DNA from: Anaerococcus nagyae
GTDB lineage: Bacteria > Bacillota > Clostridia > Tissierellales > Peptoniphilaceae
DNA: 64,000 bases
Reading direction: 5' to 3'
Assembly: GCF_017874535.1 (NCBI RefSeq)
Contig: NZ_JAGGLS010000002.1
Coordinates: forward strand, 1-64,000
Shown here: positions 8,326 through 17,290 of the stretch, piece after piece
Layout: each line of letters opens with the position of its first letter
How positions within the stretch are numbered: position 1 is the stretch's first letter
The notes under the pieces: model-generated
Told to the model about the DNA's origin: nothing
Databases searched by the model: none
What the model saw: only the letters and a program-made list of their open reading frames with translations
Made by a program: the position numbers and the translations under genes

Positions 8326-8905
8326 AATAGTAATTACTGGAACTATCGCTTCAGGCAAGTCAACTTTATCAAAACTTTTAAAAGAATTAGGTTATAAAGT
8401 TTTATCATCAGATGATATAAATAGAGAACTTTTAGAAAAAGGTGAGGCAAATTATCAAGCTATTAAAGACTCTAATTTGTTTGATGAAGCTTTCATAGAA
8501 GATAAGTTGGATAAGAAGAAGTTAGCTAAAATTATATTTTCGGACAAAGAAAAACTAGAGATTCTAAATAAACTAACTCATAAAAATATATTGAATAGAA
8601 TAGATTATTTGGTAAAATATTCCAAAGAAAAAGTTGTATTTATCGAAATTCCTTTATATTTTCAATTAAAGGAAAGATTTGATAATGATCAGGTATGGCT
8701 AGTTGTAGCTGATTATCAAACCCAACTTGAAAGATTGATGCAGAGAGATAATATAGATTTAGTTTATGCAAAGGCTAAAATACAAACTCAACAAGATTTA
8801 ATAAGAATGAAAGCTAACAGCGATGTAGTATTTGATAATAGTTCATCAATTGAAGAACTCAAGGAACAGTTAAAACAAGTTTTGGAAGATAAGGACTTAT
8901 TATGA
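8312..8905 (+). CDS. coaE: Dephospho-CoA kinase
   Basis: This 197-residue P-loop kinase carries Walker A GTIASGKST (residues 10-18) and the family pattern SSDDINREL, followed by the lid region and VVFDNSSSIEELKEQ near the C-terminus. It phosphorylates the 3'-hydroxyl of dephospho-CoA in the last step of CoA synthesis. The start is the ATG at 8312, which has AGGAG 9 bases upstream inside polA; an upstream in-frame start at 8291 has no support. It overlaps polA by 14 bases and the next gene by 4 (ATGA type), and the polA-coaE pairing is common in Firmicutes. Confidence 0.92.
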   Translation: MNPSKIVITGTIASGKSTLSKLLKELGYKVLSSDDINRELLEKGEANYQAIKDSNLFDEAFIEDKLDKKKLAKIIFSDKEKLEILNKLTHKNILNRIDYLVKYSKEKVVFIEIPLYFQLKERFDNDQVWLVVADYQTQLERLMQRDNIDLVYAKAKIQTQQDLIRMKANSDVVFDNSSSIEELKEQLKQVLEDKDLL

Positions 8906-9558
8906 AAGTTTTAAAGATTATAGGAAAAGTATTTGGCTTTATTATACTTGCTATCATAACCTTGATACTAGCAACTTATGGTATAATTGCCTATCAAACT
9001 TCAAGAACTCAAATAGATTATCAAGATGAAATAACAGAGTATTCTGAAAAGTATAATGTAGATCCGATCTTAACTGCATCCATTGTAAAAGTAGAATCTG
9101 ATTTTGACAATGATGCAAAAAGTCATCAAGGAGCCCAAGGTCTGATGCAACTATTAGATGAAACAGCTAGACATTCTGCAGAGGTTGTTGGAATAGATTA
9201 TTATCCAGAAAAACTTAATGATATTGATTATAATTTAAATTTAGGAGTAGGTTACTATAATTACTTATATAATTACTACAATAATAGAAAATTAGCTCTT
9301 GCCGCTTATAATGGTGGTGTTGGAAATGTTGATAAATGGATAAAACAAGGAATTATAGATAAGAACAATCCAGATATTTCAAAGATTCCTTTTGATGAAA
9401 CTAGACAATATGTTACTAAGGTAGAAGCAACTTATGATGTTTATAAAACTTTTTATAAAGATAGCTTACCAGATAATAATACTTTAACAAATTTAGAACA
9501 ATTAAGTTATAATAATTTTATGAAATTTGTCAACCAAATACTATTTAATGTAGTTTGA
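8902..9558 (+). CDS. Membrane-anchored lytic transglycosylase (SLT domain)
   Basis: The 218-residue protein has one N-terminal membrane anchor (about 9-31) and an extracellular SLT domain of the Slt70/MltC type. Catalytic E65 sits in SIVKVESDFD, followed by GAQGLMQL and AYNGGVGNVDKWI, the usual order for the fold. It cleaves the MurNAc-GlcNAc bond of peptidoglycan. It overlaps coaE by 4 bases and ends the polA transcript unit, an arrangement seen in other Clostridia-type genomes. The substrate role (growth or turnover) cannot be resolved. Confidence 0.9.
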   Translation: MKVLKIIGKVFGFIILAIITLILATYGIIAYQTSRTQIDYQDEITEYSEKYNVDPILTASIVKVESDFDNDAKSHQGAQGLMQLLDETARHSAEVVGIDYYPEKLNDIDYNLNLGVGYYNYLYNYYNNRKLALAAYNGGVGNVDKWIKQGIIDKNNPDISKIPFDETRQYVTKVEATYDVYKTFYKDSLPDNNTLTNLEQLSYNNFMKFVNQILFNVV

Positions 9559-9559
9559 G

Positions 9560-9588
9560 TTGATGAATGTGTAAAATTCATTTATAAT
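9560..9588 (+). promoter_or_regulatory. rnf operon promoter
   Basis: TTGATG, a 17-base spacer and TATAAT, with AAGGAG and the rnfC start about 20-30 bases downstream. Confidence 0.7.
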
Positions 9589-9619
9589 AGAACAGAGAAT
9601 AATTATTAAGGAGATGTAT

Positions 9620-10951
9620 ATGGCAGCAGATGTTATGACATTTAAAAAGGGTGTCCACATCGATGAGTTCAAAGAGCTATCTGAGAATAGTGATTTACTA
9701 GTATTAGATACGCCAAGTGAAGTTATCATTCCACTTACTCAACATATAGGTGCACCAAGCAAATGTCTTGTAAAAAAGAAAGATGAAGTTAACATTGGAG
9801 ATTTGATCGGCCAAGCTGTTGGTAATTTTTCAGCGAATATCCACTCTTCTGTAGCTGGAGTTGTAAAGGATATCATCGATATTCAAACAGCATCAGGGAA
9901 AAATTCCCAAGCAGTAGTAATAGATACTGAAGGATATGATCAAACTAGAGAGTACATATTAAATGAAAATGTTGATTTACATAAAGAAGAGATAGTAGAA
10001 AAAATCAAAGAGGCTGGAATAGTAGGAATGGGTGGAGCAGCATTCCCTACACACATTAAGTATTCACCAAATAAACCTGTAGATACAGTGCTTGTTAATG
10101 GTGCAGAATGTGAACCATATGTAACATGTGATGACTTTTTGATGAAACATAAGCCTGAAAACATTGTTAGAGGTTTAGAATTATTAGTGGTAGCTAGTGG
10201 AGCAAGCCAAGGGATTATCGCCATTGAAGATAATAAGCCTGAAGCGTTTGAAAAAATAAACTCATACATAGCTAATAATCCATCAAAAGCTAGCAATAAA
10301 CCTAACATAAAGGCAGTAAAACTTGCAACAAAATATCCTCAAGGTGATGAGAAAAGATTGATTGATGCTACACTTTCTAGAACTATACCATCAGGTGGTC
10401 TTCCTATGGATGCTGGTGTTATCGTTTCTAATATTTCTACTGTAAATGCAGTTTTCGAAGCAATTTATTACGATAAACCACTTATAGAAAGAATAATGAC
10501 TGTTACAGGACACAATATCAATACTCCAAAAAATGTTGTAGTTAAGATTGGTACACCATTTGAATACGCTATTGATGCAGTTGGTGGAACAAAAGGAGAA
10601 ATTGGTAAACTTATTAACGGTGGACCAATGATGGGTATTGCTCAACCAAATGCAAATAACCCAGTAGAAAAAGCTACAAACTGTATTTTAGTTCAAACTA
10701 AAGAAGAAGCTAAACCAGAAGATATAAATCCATGCATTAGATGTGCGCGTTGTGTAGACGTATGCCCAGTTAACTTAATGCCACTTTATATCCATAAGTT
10801 TTCTTTAAATGAGCAACTGGATAAAGCGGAAAATTATAGAATTATGGATTGTATTGAATGTGGATCATGTTCATATATTTGTCCATCAAAAAGACCTTTA
10901 GTTGAAGCTATTAGATTTGGTAAGAGACAAATTAGACAGGCAGGTAAGTAA
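9620..10951 (+). CDS. rnfC: Rnf complex subunit RnfC (NADH/ferredoxin electron-transfer, iron-sulfur)
   Basis: RnfC is the peripheral NADH-binding flavo-iron-sulfur subunit of the ion-translocating ferredoxin:NAD+ oxidoreductase. The protein (443 residues from ATG 9620) has an N-terminal barrel-sandwich domain, an NQO1-like NADH/FMN domain (GMGGAAFPTHIK, NGAECEPYVTCDD) and two [4Fe-4S] motifs: C372/375/378 with C382, and C411/414/417 with C421. ATG 9620 is chosen because the ATG at 9614 directly abuts the AAGGAG RBS. It is the first gene of rnfCDGEAB behind a strong promoter. The complex couples oxidation of reduced ferredoxin to Na+ or H+ export. Confidence 0.96.
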   Translation: MAADVMTFKKGVHIDEFKELSENSDLLVLDTPSEVIIPLTQHIGAPSKCLVKKKDEVNIGDLIGQAVGNFSANIHSSVAGVVKDIIDIQTASGKNSQAVVIDTEGYDQTREYILNENVDLHKEEIVEKIKEAGIVGMGGAAFPTHIKYSPNKPVDTVLVNGAECEPYVTCDDFLMKHKPENIVRGLELLVVASGASQGIIAIEDNKPEAFEKINSYIANNPSKASNKPNIKAVKLATKYPQGDEKRLIDATLSRTIPSGGLPMDAGVIVSNISTVNAVFEAIYYDKPLIERIMTVTGHNINTPKNVVVKIGTPFEYAIDAVGGTKGEIGKLINGGPMMGIAQPNANNPVEKATNCILVQTKEEAKPEDINPCIRCARCVDVCPVNLMPLYIHKFSLNEQLDKAENYRIMDCIECGSCSYICPSKRPLVEAIRFGKRQIRQAGK

Positions 10952-10953
10952 AT

Positions 10954-11928
10954 ATGGAAAATACACAAAAATTATTAGTAACATCCTCTCCTCATGTTAG
11001 AAGTAAACGTACAGTACATAAGGAGATGCTTGATGTAATAATAGCCTTAGTTCCTGCAGGAATTGCAGCTGTTTACTTTTTTGGCTATAGAGCGTTAATT
11101 TTAATACTTGCTTCAGTTTTGACATGTGTTTTGACTGAAACAATTTTTAATAAAGCAACAAAAAGAGATAATACAATAAGAGATTTATCAGCGGTTGTAA
11201 CTGGTTTGTTATTAGCCTATAACGTACCTTGCACTTTACCAGTTTGGCAAATAGTTATTGGAGCGATTTTTGCTATAGCTGTTGTAAAAATGCCTTTCGG
11301 AGGTTTGGGACAAAATATTGTAAACCCTGCTCTTGCAGCACGTGCATTTTTATTAGCAAGTTGGTCAAGCAATATGTCAGAATTTGTATCACCTCAAAGA
11401 GTAGATTTATTAAGTACAGTTGGTGATGTATCAGCTGTATCTAGTGCTACACCGTTATCTGATCCAGCAAGTTATAAAATAATGGATTTATTCTTAGGTA
11501 ATATTCCTGGATCTTTAGGTGAAGTTTCAGCTTTGGCATTATTAATTGGATTTATCTATCTATTAATTAGAAAAGTTATTAATATTAAAATGCCTTTAAT
11601 ATACATATTAACAGCTACTGTACTGGGTGGTTTATTCCAAGGATTTGATAATATATTAGGATATATACTTTCTGGTGGTTTATTACTTGGAGCTTTCTTT
11701 ATGCTAACAGATTATACAACAAGCCCAGTTACACCAAAAGGACAAATAATATATGCAGTACTTGCAGGTTTACTAACAGCGATTATTAGATCTTTTGGTG
11801 GATATCCAGAAGGTGTAAGTTATTCTATCTTACTTGCAAATCTAGTTGTACCAATTATAGAAAAATATACTAGACCAAAAGTATTTGGTGTAGATTATAG
11901 CAAACAAAAAGGAGTGGAAAATGAATAA
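10954..11928 (+). CDS. rnfD: Rnf complex subunit RnfD
   Basis: This 324-residue polytopic membrane subunit belongs to the NqrB/RnfD family. Hydrophobic helices fill most of the sequence, with the conserved FGGLGQNIVNPALAARAFLL segment and a flavinylation-type threonine, T166 in SATPLSDPAS. FMN is expected to be bound covalently through a phosphodiester. It starts 3 bases after rnfC and overlaps rnfG by 8 bases. It forms part of the membrane ion channel and electron path. No ApbE flavin transferase lies in this window, so that enzyme must be elsewhere. Confidence 0.96.
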   Translation: MENTQKLLVTSSPHVRSKRTVHKEMLDVIIALVPAGIAAVYFFGYRALILILASVLTCVLTETIFNKATKRDNTIRDLSAVVTGLLLAYNVPCTLPVWQIVIGAIFAIAVVKMPFGGLGQNIVNPALAARAFLLASWSSNMSEFVSPQRVDLLSTVGDVSAVSSATPLSDPASYKIMDLFLGNIPGSLGEVSALALLIGFIYLLIRKVINIKMPLIYILTATVLGGLFQGFDNILGYILSGGLLLGAFFMLTDYTTSPVTPKGQIIYAVLAGLLTAIIRSFGGYPEGVSYSILLANLVVPIIEKYTRPKVFGVDYSKQKGVENE

Positions 11929-12460
11929 TTTTAAATTAGGTTTAAGATTATTTGCCATTACAGCAGTAGTAGCTTTAGCACTTGCTTTTACAAATAGTCT
12001 AACAGCTCCAGTAGTTGCAGAAAATCAAGCAAAAGAATTAAAAGAATCTTTATCTGTAGTTTATCCTGCAGATTCTTATGAAGAAATAGATGTCAAAAAA
12101 CCAGATACAATAGAAAATGTTTATAAAGCAATTACAAGTGATGGAGAAGGGTATGTATTCCAAATCAATTCTCCAGGTGGATATGGTGGAGATATTGAAT
12201 ACCTAATAGGTGTTGACAAAGACCATAACATAACAGGATTTGCTCCATTAAATCACTTAGAGTCACCAGGATTTGGTGCTGAAATGGAACAAGATTTCTT
12301 TAAAGAGGGAATGGTTGGAGTAAATATGGATAATGAAGTTGGCTATTCAGAAGCTGGTGGCGAAAATGAAATAGTAGGTATTTCTGGAGCAACATATTCA
12401 ACTCAAACTATTGTAAATGGTATAAATGATGCTAGAGAAGTACTAGCTAGTCTAGAGTAG
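11921..12460 (+). CDS. rnfG: Rnf complex subunit RnfG (covalent FMN protein)
   Basis: The 179-residue protein has an N-terminal membrane helix (about 7-27) and an extracytoplasmic FMN-binding domain. The flavinylation motif SGATYST places the FMN on T158. PGGYGGDIEYLIGVD and GFGAEM are family features. It carries electrons on the outer face between the RnfC/RnfB side and the RnfD/A/E membrane part. The start overlaps rnfD by 8 bases, with a GGAG upstream. Confidence 0.95.
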   Translation: MNNFKLGLRLFAITAVVALALAFTNSLTAPVVAENQAKELKESLSVVYPADSYEEIDVKKPDTIENVYKAITSDGEGYVFQINSPGGYGGDIEYLIGVDKDHNITGFAPLNHLESPGFGAEMEQDFFKEGMVGVNMDNEVGYSEAGGENEIVGISGATYSTQTIVNGINDAREVLASLE

Positions 12461-12468
12461 GAGTTATT

Positions 12469-13140
12469 ATGGAACAACAAATAGACAGACCTCTTGTAGA
12501 CGAAAATACAAAGGTAGATAGTAAAAGAAAACAAAAAGTAAGTCTTGGTAAGGTATTTTCTGATGGTATATTTAAAAACAACCCAGTATTTGTCCAATTA
12601 GTTGGGATGTGTTCGGTACTAGGGGTTTCATCAACTATGCAAAATGCTATTGGTATGGGATTATCAGTTATATTTGTAATAGTTATGAGTAACCTAGTAG
12701 TATCCTTACTTAGAAATTTTATAAAAGATGAAATTAGAATCCCAGCTTTTATCGTAATTATTGCAGGATTTGTAACTATAGTTCAGTTAGTACTTAGGGC
12801 GTATGTACCTTCTTTATATAAATCTTTAGGTATATTTATCCCACTAATTGTAGTAAACTGTGTAATCCTTGCTCGTGCAGAAGGATTTGCTTCAAAAAAT
12901 GGTCCTTTAGCTTCAATTATTGATGGACTTGGACAAGGACTTGGTTATACTCTTGCTATCTCAGTTTTAGCTTTTGTAAGAGAATTATTAGGAGCAGGAA
13001 CAGTATTTGGTAAAACAATAATCCCAGCAGATTATACAATTGGATTTTTACAACAACCAGCTTCATCATTTATAGTCTTAGGAATATTATTTGCAGCTTA
13101 TGCAGCTCATAATAATAAAAAAGCAAGAACAACTAAATAG
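12469..13140 (+). CDS. rnfE: Rnf complex subunit RnfE
   Basis: RnfE is a polytopic membrane subunit of the RnfA/RnfE-NqrD/E family, 223 residues here. The first 40 residues are polar and charged, longer than in some homologues. They are followed by about six helices that include LVQLVGMCSVLGVSS and the conserved IFIPLIVVNCVILARAE with its cysteine. The paired cysteines of RnfA and RnfE hold an intramembrane iron-sulfur centre in solved complexes. RBS GTAGGAG precedes the ATG, and rnfA follows at 9 bases. Confidence 0.95.
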   Translation: MEQQIDRPLVDENTKVDSKRKQKVSLGKVFSDGIFKNNPVFVQLVGMCSVLGVSSTMQNAIGMGLSVIFVIVMSNLVVSLLRNFIKDEIRIPAFIVIIAGFVTIVQLVLRAYVPSLYKSLGIFIPLIVVNCVILARAEGFASKNGPLASIIDGLGQGLGYTLAISVLAFVRELLGAGTVFGKTIIPADYTIGFLQQPASSFIVLGILFAAYAAHNNKKARTTK

Positions 13141-13149
13141 GGAGGGAAT

Positions 13150-13722
13150 ATGTCAGATTTAATATCAATAATTATTGGTGCAATTTTTGTATCTAACTAT
13201 GTTTTAGGACAATTCTTGGGAATTTGCCCTACTTTAGGTGTAACTAGCAAGGTTGATACAGCTCGTGGTATGAGTTTTGCAGTTATATTTGTAATAACAT
13301 TATCTTCAATAGTAACCTGGTTTATTCAATACTACTTACTTGAGCCATTACATATAGAATATTTACAAACAGTTGTATTTATCTTAGTAATTGCATCATT
13401 AGTACAAGCAGTTGAAACTGTAATGAAAAAAAATATGCCTAGCTTATATGGCGCTTTGGGTGTATTCTTACCGCTTATTACAACTAACTGTGTAGTACTA
13501 GGTGTAGCTATAAAAACAATTACAAACCAATATGATTTGCTTCAAACAATAGTTTATGCCCTAGCAGCATCATTAGGATTTATGCTAGTTATGATGATCT
13601 TATCATACATAAGAGAAAGAATTGCAGAAAATGATACTCCAGAAGCCTTTAAGGGTGCGTCAATGAGTCTTATTACCCTAGGACTTATGTCAATAGCATT
13701 TATGGGCTTTGCAGGATTATAG
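13150..13722 (+). CDS. rnfA: Rnf complex subunit RnfA
   Basis: This 190-residue membrane protein with about six helices is homologous to RnfE but inverted in the membrane. It carries NYVLGQFLGICPTLGVTS near the N-terminus and GVFLPLITTNCVVLG in the middle, each with the conserved cysteine. Its order between rnfE and rnfB is standard. A GGGAGGG RBS precedes the ATG. It forms the membrane core of the ferredoxin:NAD+ oxidoreductase with RnfD and RnfE. Confidence 0.95.
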   Translation: MSDLISIIIGAIFVSNYVLGQFLGICPTLGVTSKVDTARGMSFAVIFVITLSSIVTWFIQYYLLEPLHIEYLQTVVFILVIASLVQAVETVMKKNMPSLYGALGVFLPLITTNCVVLGVAIKTITNQYDLLQTIVYALAASLGFMLVMMILSYIRERIAENDTPEAFKGASMSLITLGLMSIAFMGFAGL

Positions 13723-13731
13723 GAGTCATTT

Positions 13732-14532
13732 ATGAATGAAATATTATTACCAGTTTTAGTTCTTGGTGTTCTAGGATTTTTATTTGCTACGCTCCTTGGA
13801 CTAATTAGTTCAAAATTCAAAGTCGAAACATCAGTAACTGAAGAAGCAGTAAGAAATGCTCTTCCAGGTGCCAACTGTGGTGCATGTGGATATCCAGGTT
13901 GTGATGGATGTGCAGCAGCCATAGCTAAAGGTGAAGCACCTGTGGATGCCTGTGTAATAGGTGGTCCATCAACAACTGCAAACGTAGCTAAAGCTATGGG
14001 AGTTGAAGCTGTGGCAAATGATAATAGACAAGTTGCAGTTGTAAAATGTAATGGTGACTGTGATTCCGCCAAAGATATGTTTGAATATTCAGGATTAACG
14101 GATTGTAGAGCTCAAATTGCTTTATTTGGAGGGAAAAAAGAATGTAATTATGGATGCTTAGGTTGTGGAACATGTGAAAATACATGCCCATTTGATGCTA
14201 TACATGTACATAATGGAGTTGCTAAAGTTGATCGTAATAAATGTGTTGCATGTGGAAAATGTGTTGCAGCTTGTCCAAAAGATATTATAAGCCTAGTACC
14301 ATACTCACAAAAAGCAGTAGTATTATGTTCAAATCAAGAAAAAGGTAAGGATGCACGTAAAAAATGTGATAAAGCTTGCATAGCATGTACACTTTGTGCA
14401 AAAACTTATCCGGAAGGATTTGAGATGAAGAAAAATTTATCAGAAGAAGTTATTAATAACGACTTAGATCCTGAATTATTACAACAAGCTGCAGATAAGT
14501 GTCCAAATTCTTGTATAGAAGTATTTAATTAA
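13732..14532 (+). CDS. rnfB: Rnf complex subunit RnfB (polyferredoxin)
   Basis: The 266-residue protein begins with one membrane helix (about 3-25), then a four-cysteine [4Fe-4S] domain (NCGACGYPGCDGCA), then two ferredoxin-type [4Fe-4S] motifs (GCLGCGTCENTCPFDA and KCVACGKCVAACPKD) and a further cysteine cluster (KCDKACIACTLCAKTYPEG). RnfB accepts electrons from reduced ferredoxin at the cytoplasmic face. It closes the six-gene operon, and an intrinsic terminator starts 11 bases after the stop. Confidence 0.96.
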   Translation: MNEILLPVLVLGVLGFLFATLLGLISSKFKVETSVTEEAVRNALPGANCGACGYPGCDGCAAAIAKGEAPVDACVIGGPSTTANVAKAMGVEAVANDNRQVAVVKCNGDCDSAKDMFEYSGLTDCRAQIALFGGKKECNYGCLGCGTCENTCPFDAIHVHNGVAKVDRNKCVACGKCVAACPKDIISLVPYSQKAVVLCSNQEKGKDARKKCDKACIACTLCAKTYPEGFEMKKNLSEEVINNDLDPELLQQAADKCPNSCIEVFN

Positions 14533-14542
14533 TAAAAATAAG

Positions 14543-14570
14543 ATAAACCGGTTATCCGGTTTATTTTTTT
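14543..14570 (+). terminator. rnf operon terminator
   Basis: ATAAACCGG pairs with CCGGTTTAT around a TTAT loop, a perfect 9-bp stem, followed by a T run. Confidence 0.9.
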
Positions 14571-14669
14571 ACAAAAAAATACTTATTTTATGCTTAATTG
14601 ACATTAAAAACTAATAAATGTAAACTCATATAATGAGGCATTTTATTAATCATATTAAAGAGGTATTTT

Positions 14670-15065
14670 ATGAAAATCAAAAAGGGTGATATTATAATAT
14701 CCATTTCCTTGCTTGTAATAAGTATTTTAATGGCATTTACTATATCAAATAATAATATAGAAAAAATTAGCAACAACACAAGTAAGCTATTAAGGGTTGA
14801 GAAAAATTCTAAGCTTCTATATGAATTACCCTTAGATGAAGATCGTGAAATAGTTTTACAGGATAACAACAAATATAATAAGATTATAATAAAGGATGGT
14901 AAAGTATATATGAAAGAAGCAAATTGTAGAGATCAGATTTGTGTTCATATGCATCCTATAAAAGAAATGGGTGAAACAATAATTTGCTTACCAAATCAAG
15001 TTTTTCTTGAAATAATAGATCCTAATAGTGACACAAATAATGATATAGATAAGGTTGTTAGATAA
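14670..15065 (+). CDS. NusG domain II-containing membrane protein
   Basis: The 131-residue protein has one N-terminal membrane helix (about 8-25) and an extracytoplasmic NusG-domain-II-like beta domain. That domain includes the family signature with paired cysteines, CRDQICVHMHPI, and the ICLPNQVFLEI strand. Proteins of this type commonly sit beside Rnf or ApbE genes and the Gx transporter in Firmicutes. The function is not established, but a link to flavin or iron-sulfur redox chemistry at the cell surface is likely. AAAGAGG precedes the ATG. It starts 3 bases before the Gx transporter gene and is co-transcribed with it. Confidence 0.8.
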   Translation: MKIKKGDIIISISLLVISILMAFTISNNNIEKISNNTSKLLRVEKNSKLLYELPLDEDREIVLQDNNKYNKIIIKDGKVYMKEANCRDQICVHMHPIKEMGETIICLPNQVFLEIIDPNSDTNNDIDKVVR

Positions 15066-15067
15066 TA

Positions 15068-15598
15068 ATGAAAGATACAAAAACAGTAACAAATATAGCT
15101 TTGCTTACAGCAATGGCTTTAGCTATTTCAATTATAGAATACTCTATACCAGTTCCTGTTCCGATACCAGGAGCTAAGCTTGGATTCTCTAATATGATTT
15201 TATTATTAGCCTTATATATATATGGATTTAGGGTAGCTTTTTTAGTAGCAATATTAAAATCTTTTTTACTTATGCTTATTACAGGTTCTGTAACAGCATT
15301 TTTCTATTCATTTGCTGGTGCAATACTTGCAAGTATTTCTATGGGATTTGCTTTAAAATATTGTAAGAAAGTTTTTAGCTTTATAGGTATAAGTGAAATT
15401 GGCGCTTTTTTTCATAACTTTGGACAAATTTTTGTTGCATCAATTGTGATGGGAAATATAAAAATGTATATCTACTTTCCGGCTTTAGTAATTATGGGTG
15501 TATTTACTAGTTTTTTTGTAGGTCTAAGTGTTAACTATATAACAAAACATATGGATAAAATAAAATTTGGAGTTAATTCAAATGAAAAAAACAATTAA
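15068..15598 (+). CDS. Gx transporter family protein (HepS component-I-like)
   Basis: The 176-residue integral membrane protein has about five to six helices and the conserved proline/glycine segment PVPIPGAKLGFSNMI typical of the Gx transporter family (older name: heptaprenyl diphosphate synthase component I). These proteins resemble ECF-type substrate-binding membrane components; the substrate is unknown. It directly follows the NusG-II gene and overlaps the chosen radC start by 17 bases. The context after the Rnf operon suggests transport of a redox-cofactor precursor, which is an inference. Confidence 0.8.
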   Translation: MKDTKTVTNIALLTAMALAISIIEYSIPVPVPIPGAKLGFSNMILLLALYIYGFRVAFLVAILKSFLLMLITGSVTAFFYSFAGAILASISMGFALKYCKKVFSFIGISEIGAFFHNFGQIFVASIVMGNIKMYIYFPALVIMGVFTSFFVGLSVNYITKHMDKIKFGVNSNEKNN

Positions 15599-16262
15599 AG
15601 ATTTGGATCAAGATGATAGACCTAGAGAAAAATTAATAAAATATGGGGCAGATCTTCTTACAGATGAGGAATTACTTGCAATAATTATTGCTACGGGTAA
15701 TAAAGAAAAAAACGTCATAGAATTATCAAAAGAAATATTAGATACTTTCTCTTACGAAGATCTTGCAGATATTGAAGTGGCTGAGCTAACACATATTAAT
15801 GGAATAAAGAATGCAAAAGCCTGTTCTATTGTGGCATCTTTAAGGCTAGGAAAAAGAATCGCTCAAAAAGTTATGGAAAGGGAAATTATAAAAATAGAAA
15901 AAAGTGAAGATATTTATAATTATTTGAAAAATGAACTGGCTAATAAAAAGAACGAATACTTTTATGCTATCCTTTTAAATACTAAAAATGTTATAATATC
16001 TAAAGAAGTAATAAGTAAAGGAACACTTGATGCATCTTTAGTACACCCTAGAGAAGCATTTAAGGCAGCTATTAAAAAATCGGCTAAAAGTATAATCTTT
16101 GTTCATAACCATCCTAGTGGAGATGTGAATCCTTCTAAACATGACTTTTTGACAACAAGAAATTTAGTAGATGCAGGGAATATTTTAGATATAAAAGTTT
16201 TAGATCATATAATAATTGGTGATAATGATTATTATAGCTTTAAAAAAGAAAATTTAATTTAG
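15582..16262 (+). CDS. radC: RadC family JAB/MPN-domain protein
   Basis: This 226-residue protein has an N-terminal helix-hairpin-helix-like UPF0758 domain (PREKLIKYGADLLTDEELLA) and a C-terminal JAB metalloprotease-like domain with FVHNHPSGDVNPSKHD and DHIIIGDN. H-x-H plus a downstream D form the zinc site. The DNA-repair role in the name is historical, and the biochemical function is uncertain. The start is ATG 15582, supported by TTGGAG 9 bases upstream; an upstream in-frame start at 15567 lacks an RBS. radC just before mreB is a conserved Firmicutes arrangement. Confidence 0.9.
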   Translation: MKKTIKDLDQDDRPREKLIKYGADLLTDEELLAIIIATGNKEKNVIELSKEILDTFSYEDLADIEVAELTHINGIKNAKACSIVASLRLGKRIAQKVMEREIIKIEKSEDIYNYLKNELANKKNEYFYAILLNTKNVIISKEVISKGTLDASLVHPREAFKAAIKKSAKSIIFVHNHPSGDVNPSKHDFLTTRNLVDAGNILDIKVLDHIIIGDNDYYSFKKENLI

Positions 16263-16273
16263 GAGCAAAATAG

Positions 16274-17284
16274 ATGAGTTTAAGAATGGTTGCTACAGAT
16301 TTTGCCATAGATCTAGGTACTAGCAATATTTTAGTTTATAAAAAAAATGAAGGTATTATTTTAAATGAACCTTCACTCATAGTTTTAGATGAGAATAATA
16401 CAAAAGTTTTGGCAATAGGTAATGAAGCTAAAGAAATGATAGGGAAGACTCCGAGTAATATTCACGTAGTAAAACCAATTGTAAATGGGGTTATAACTGA
16501 TTTTAATCTAACTGAAGCTTTACTAAGCCACTTTTATAATGAAGTAAATCCAGGTATGGCATTTCTTCAACCCAAAGTAGTAATCTGTGTACCTAGTGGA
16601 ATAACCGATATAGAATCAAGAGCAATAATAGATGCTGCACTTCATGCTGGAAGTAGGGATATCATACTTGTAGATGAGTCTTTAGCTGCCGCTTTTGGAA
16701 TGGGGCTTACTCCAGAAGATCCTAAGGGATTGTTATTAATAAATTTAGGGGCAGGTACTACAGAGGTAGCTGTAATTTCACTTAATGGAATTGTTACAAG
16801 TAAAACATTAAACAAAGGTGGAGACTACATAGATGAAGCAATAATAGACCTAATAAGGGAAAACAAAAAACTTGATATAGGTAAAAATACGGCTGAAAAT
16901 ATAAAGGTTGATCTACTAAGTTTAAAAGTTAAAGATGCAGAAAAAGCAATTGATGTTGATGGAAGAGATTTATTAACTGCTGCTCCAAAAACAGTAAATG
17001 TATCTAGTAAAGATTTGGTAGACTGTATATTGCCTTTTGCAGATGATGTAGTTTCTATGATTTATGAAGTTTTAGAAAAAGTGCCACCAGAGCTAACTGC
17101 TGATATAAAAAGAGATGGATTTGCTTTAACAGGAGCATTTTCTAAAGCTAGTGGGCTTCGCGAATACATAGAAAATAAGTTAGGATTATCTTCATTTATG
17201 TCAGAAGATCCAGCTACTGATGCAATACTGGGAGCAGGTAAGATTTTAGAAGATCCAGATAGGTTTTATAAGTATCGTAAGTAG
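16274..17284 (+). CDS. mreB: Rod shape-determining protein MreB
   Basis: The 336-residue actin-like ATPase carries the phosphate-1 loop AIDLGTSNILVY, INLGAGTTEVAVISL (phosphate 2) and the C-terminal LTGAFSKASGLREYIE adenosine motif. It polymerises under the membrane and guides the elongation machinery. GGAG lies 8 bases before the ATG. It heads mreB-mreC-mreD-PBP2. If the organism is a coccus, as gene content suggests, retention of a full mre set is notable but not unique. Confidence 0.93.
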   Translation: MSLRMVATDFAIDLGTSNILVYKKNEGIILNEPSLIVLDENNTKVLAIGNEAKEMIGKTPSNIHVVKPIVNGVITDFNLTEALLSHFYNEVNPGMAFLQPKVVICVPSGITDIESRAIIDAALHAGSRDIILVDESLAAAFGMGLTPEDPKGLLLINLGAGTTEVAVISLNGIVTSKTLNKGGDYIDEAIIDLIRENKKLDIGKNTAENIKVDLLSLKVKDAEKAIDVDGRDLLTAAPKTVNVSSKDLVDCILPFADDVVSMIYEVLEKVPPELTADIKRDGFALTGAFSKASGLREYIENKLGLSSFMSEDPATDAILGAGKILEDPDRFYKYRK

Positions 17285-17290
17285 GTAAAA

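Noticed and set aside
14598-14634. TTGACA and TATAAT before the NusG-II gene as a promoter
   Set aside because: The spacing is 25 bases, outside the workable range; only the -10 element may be real.
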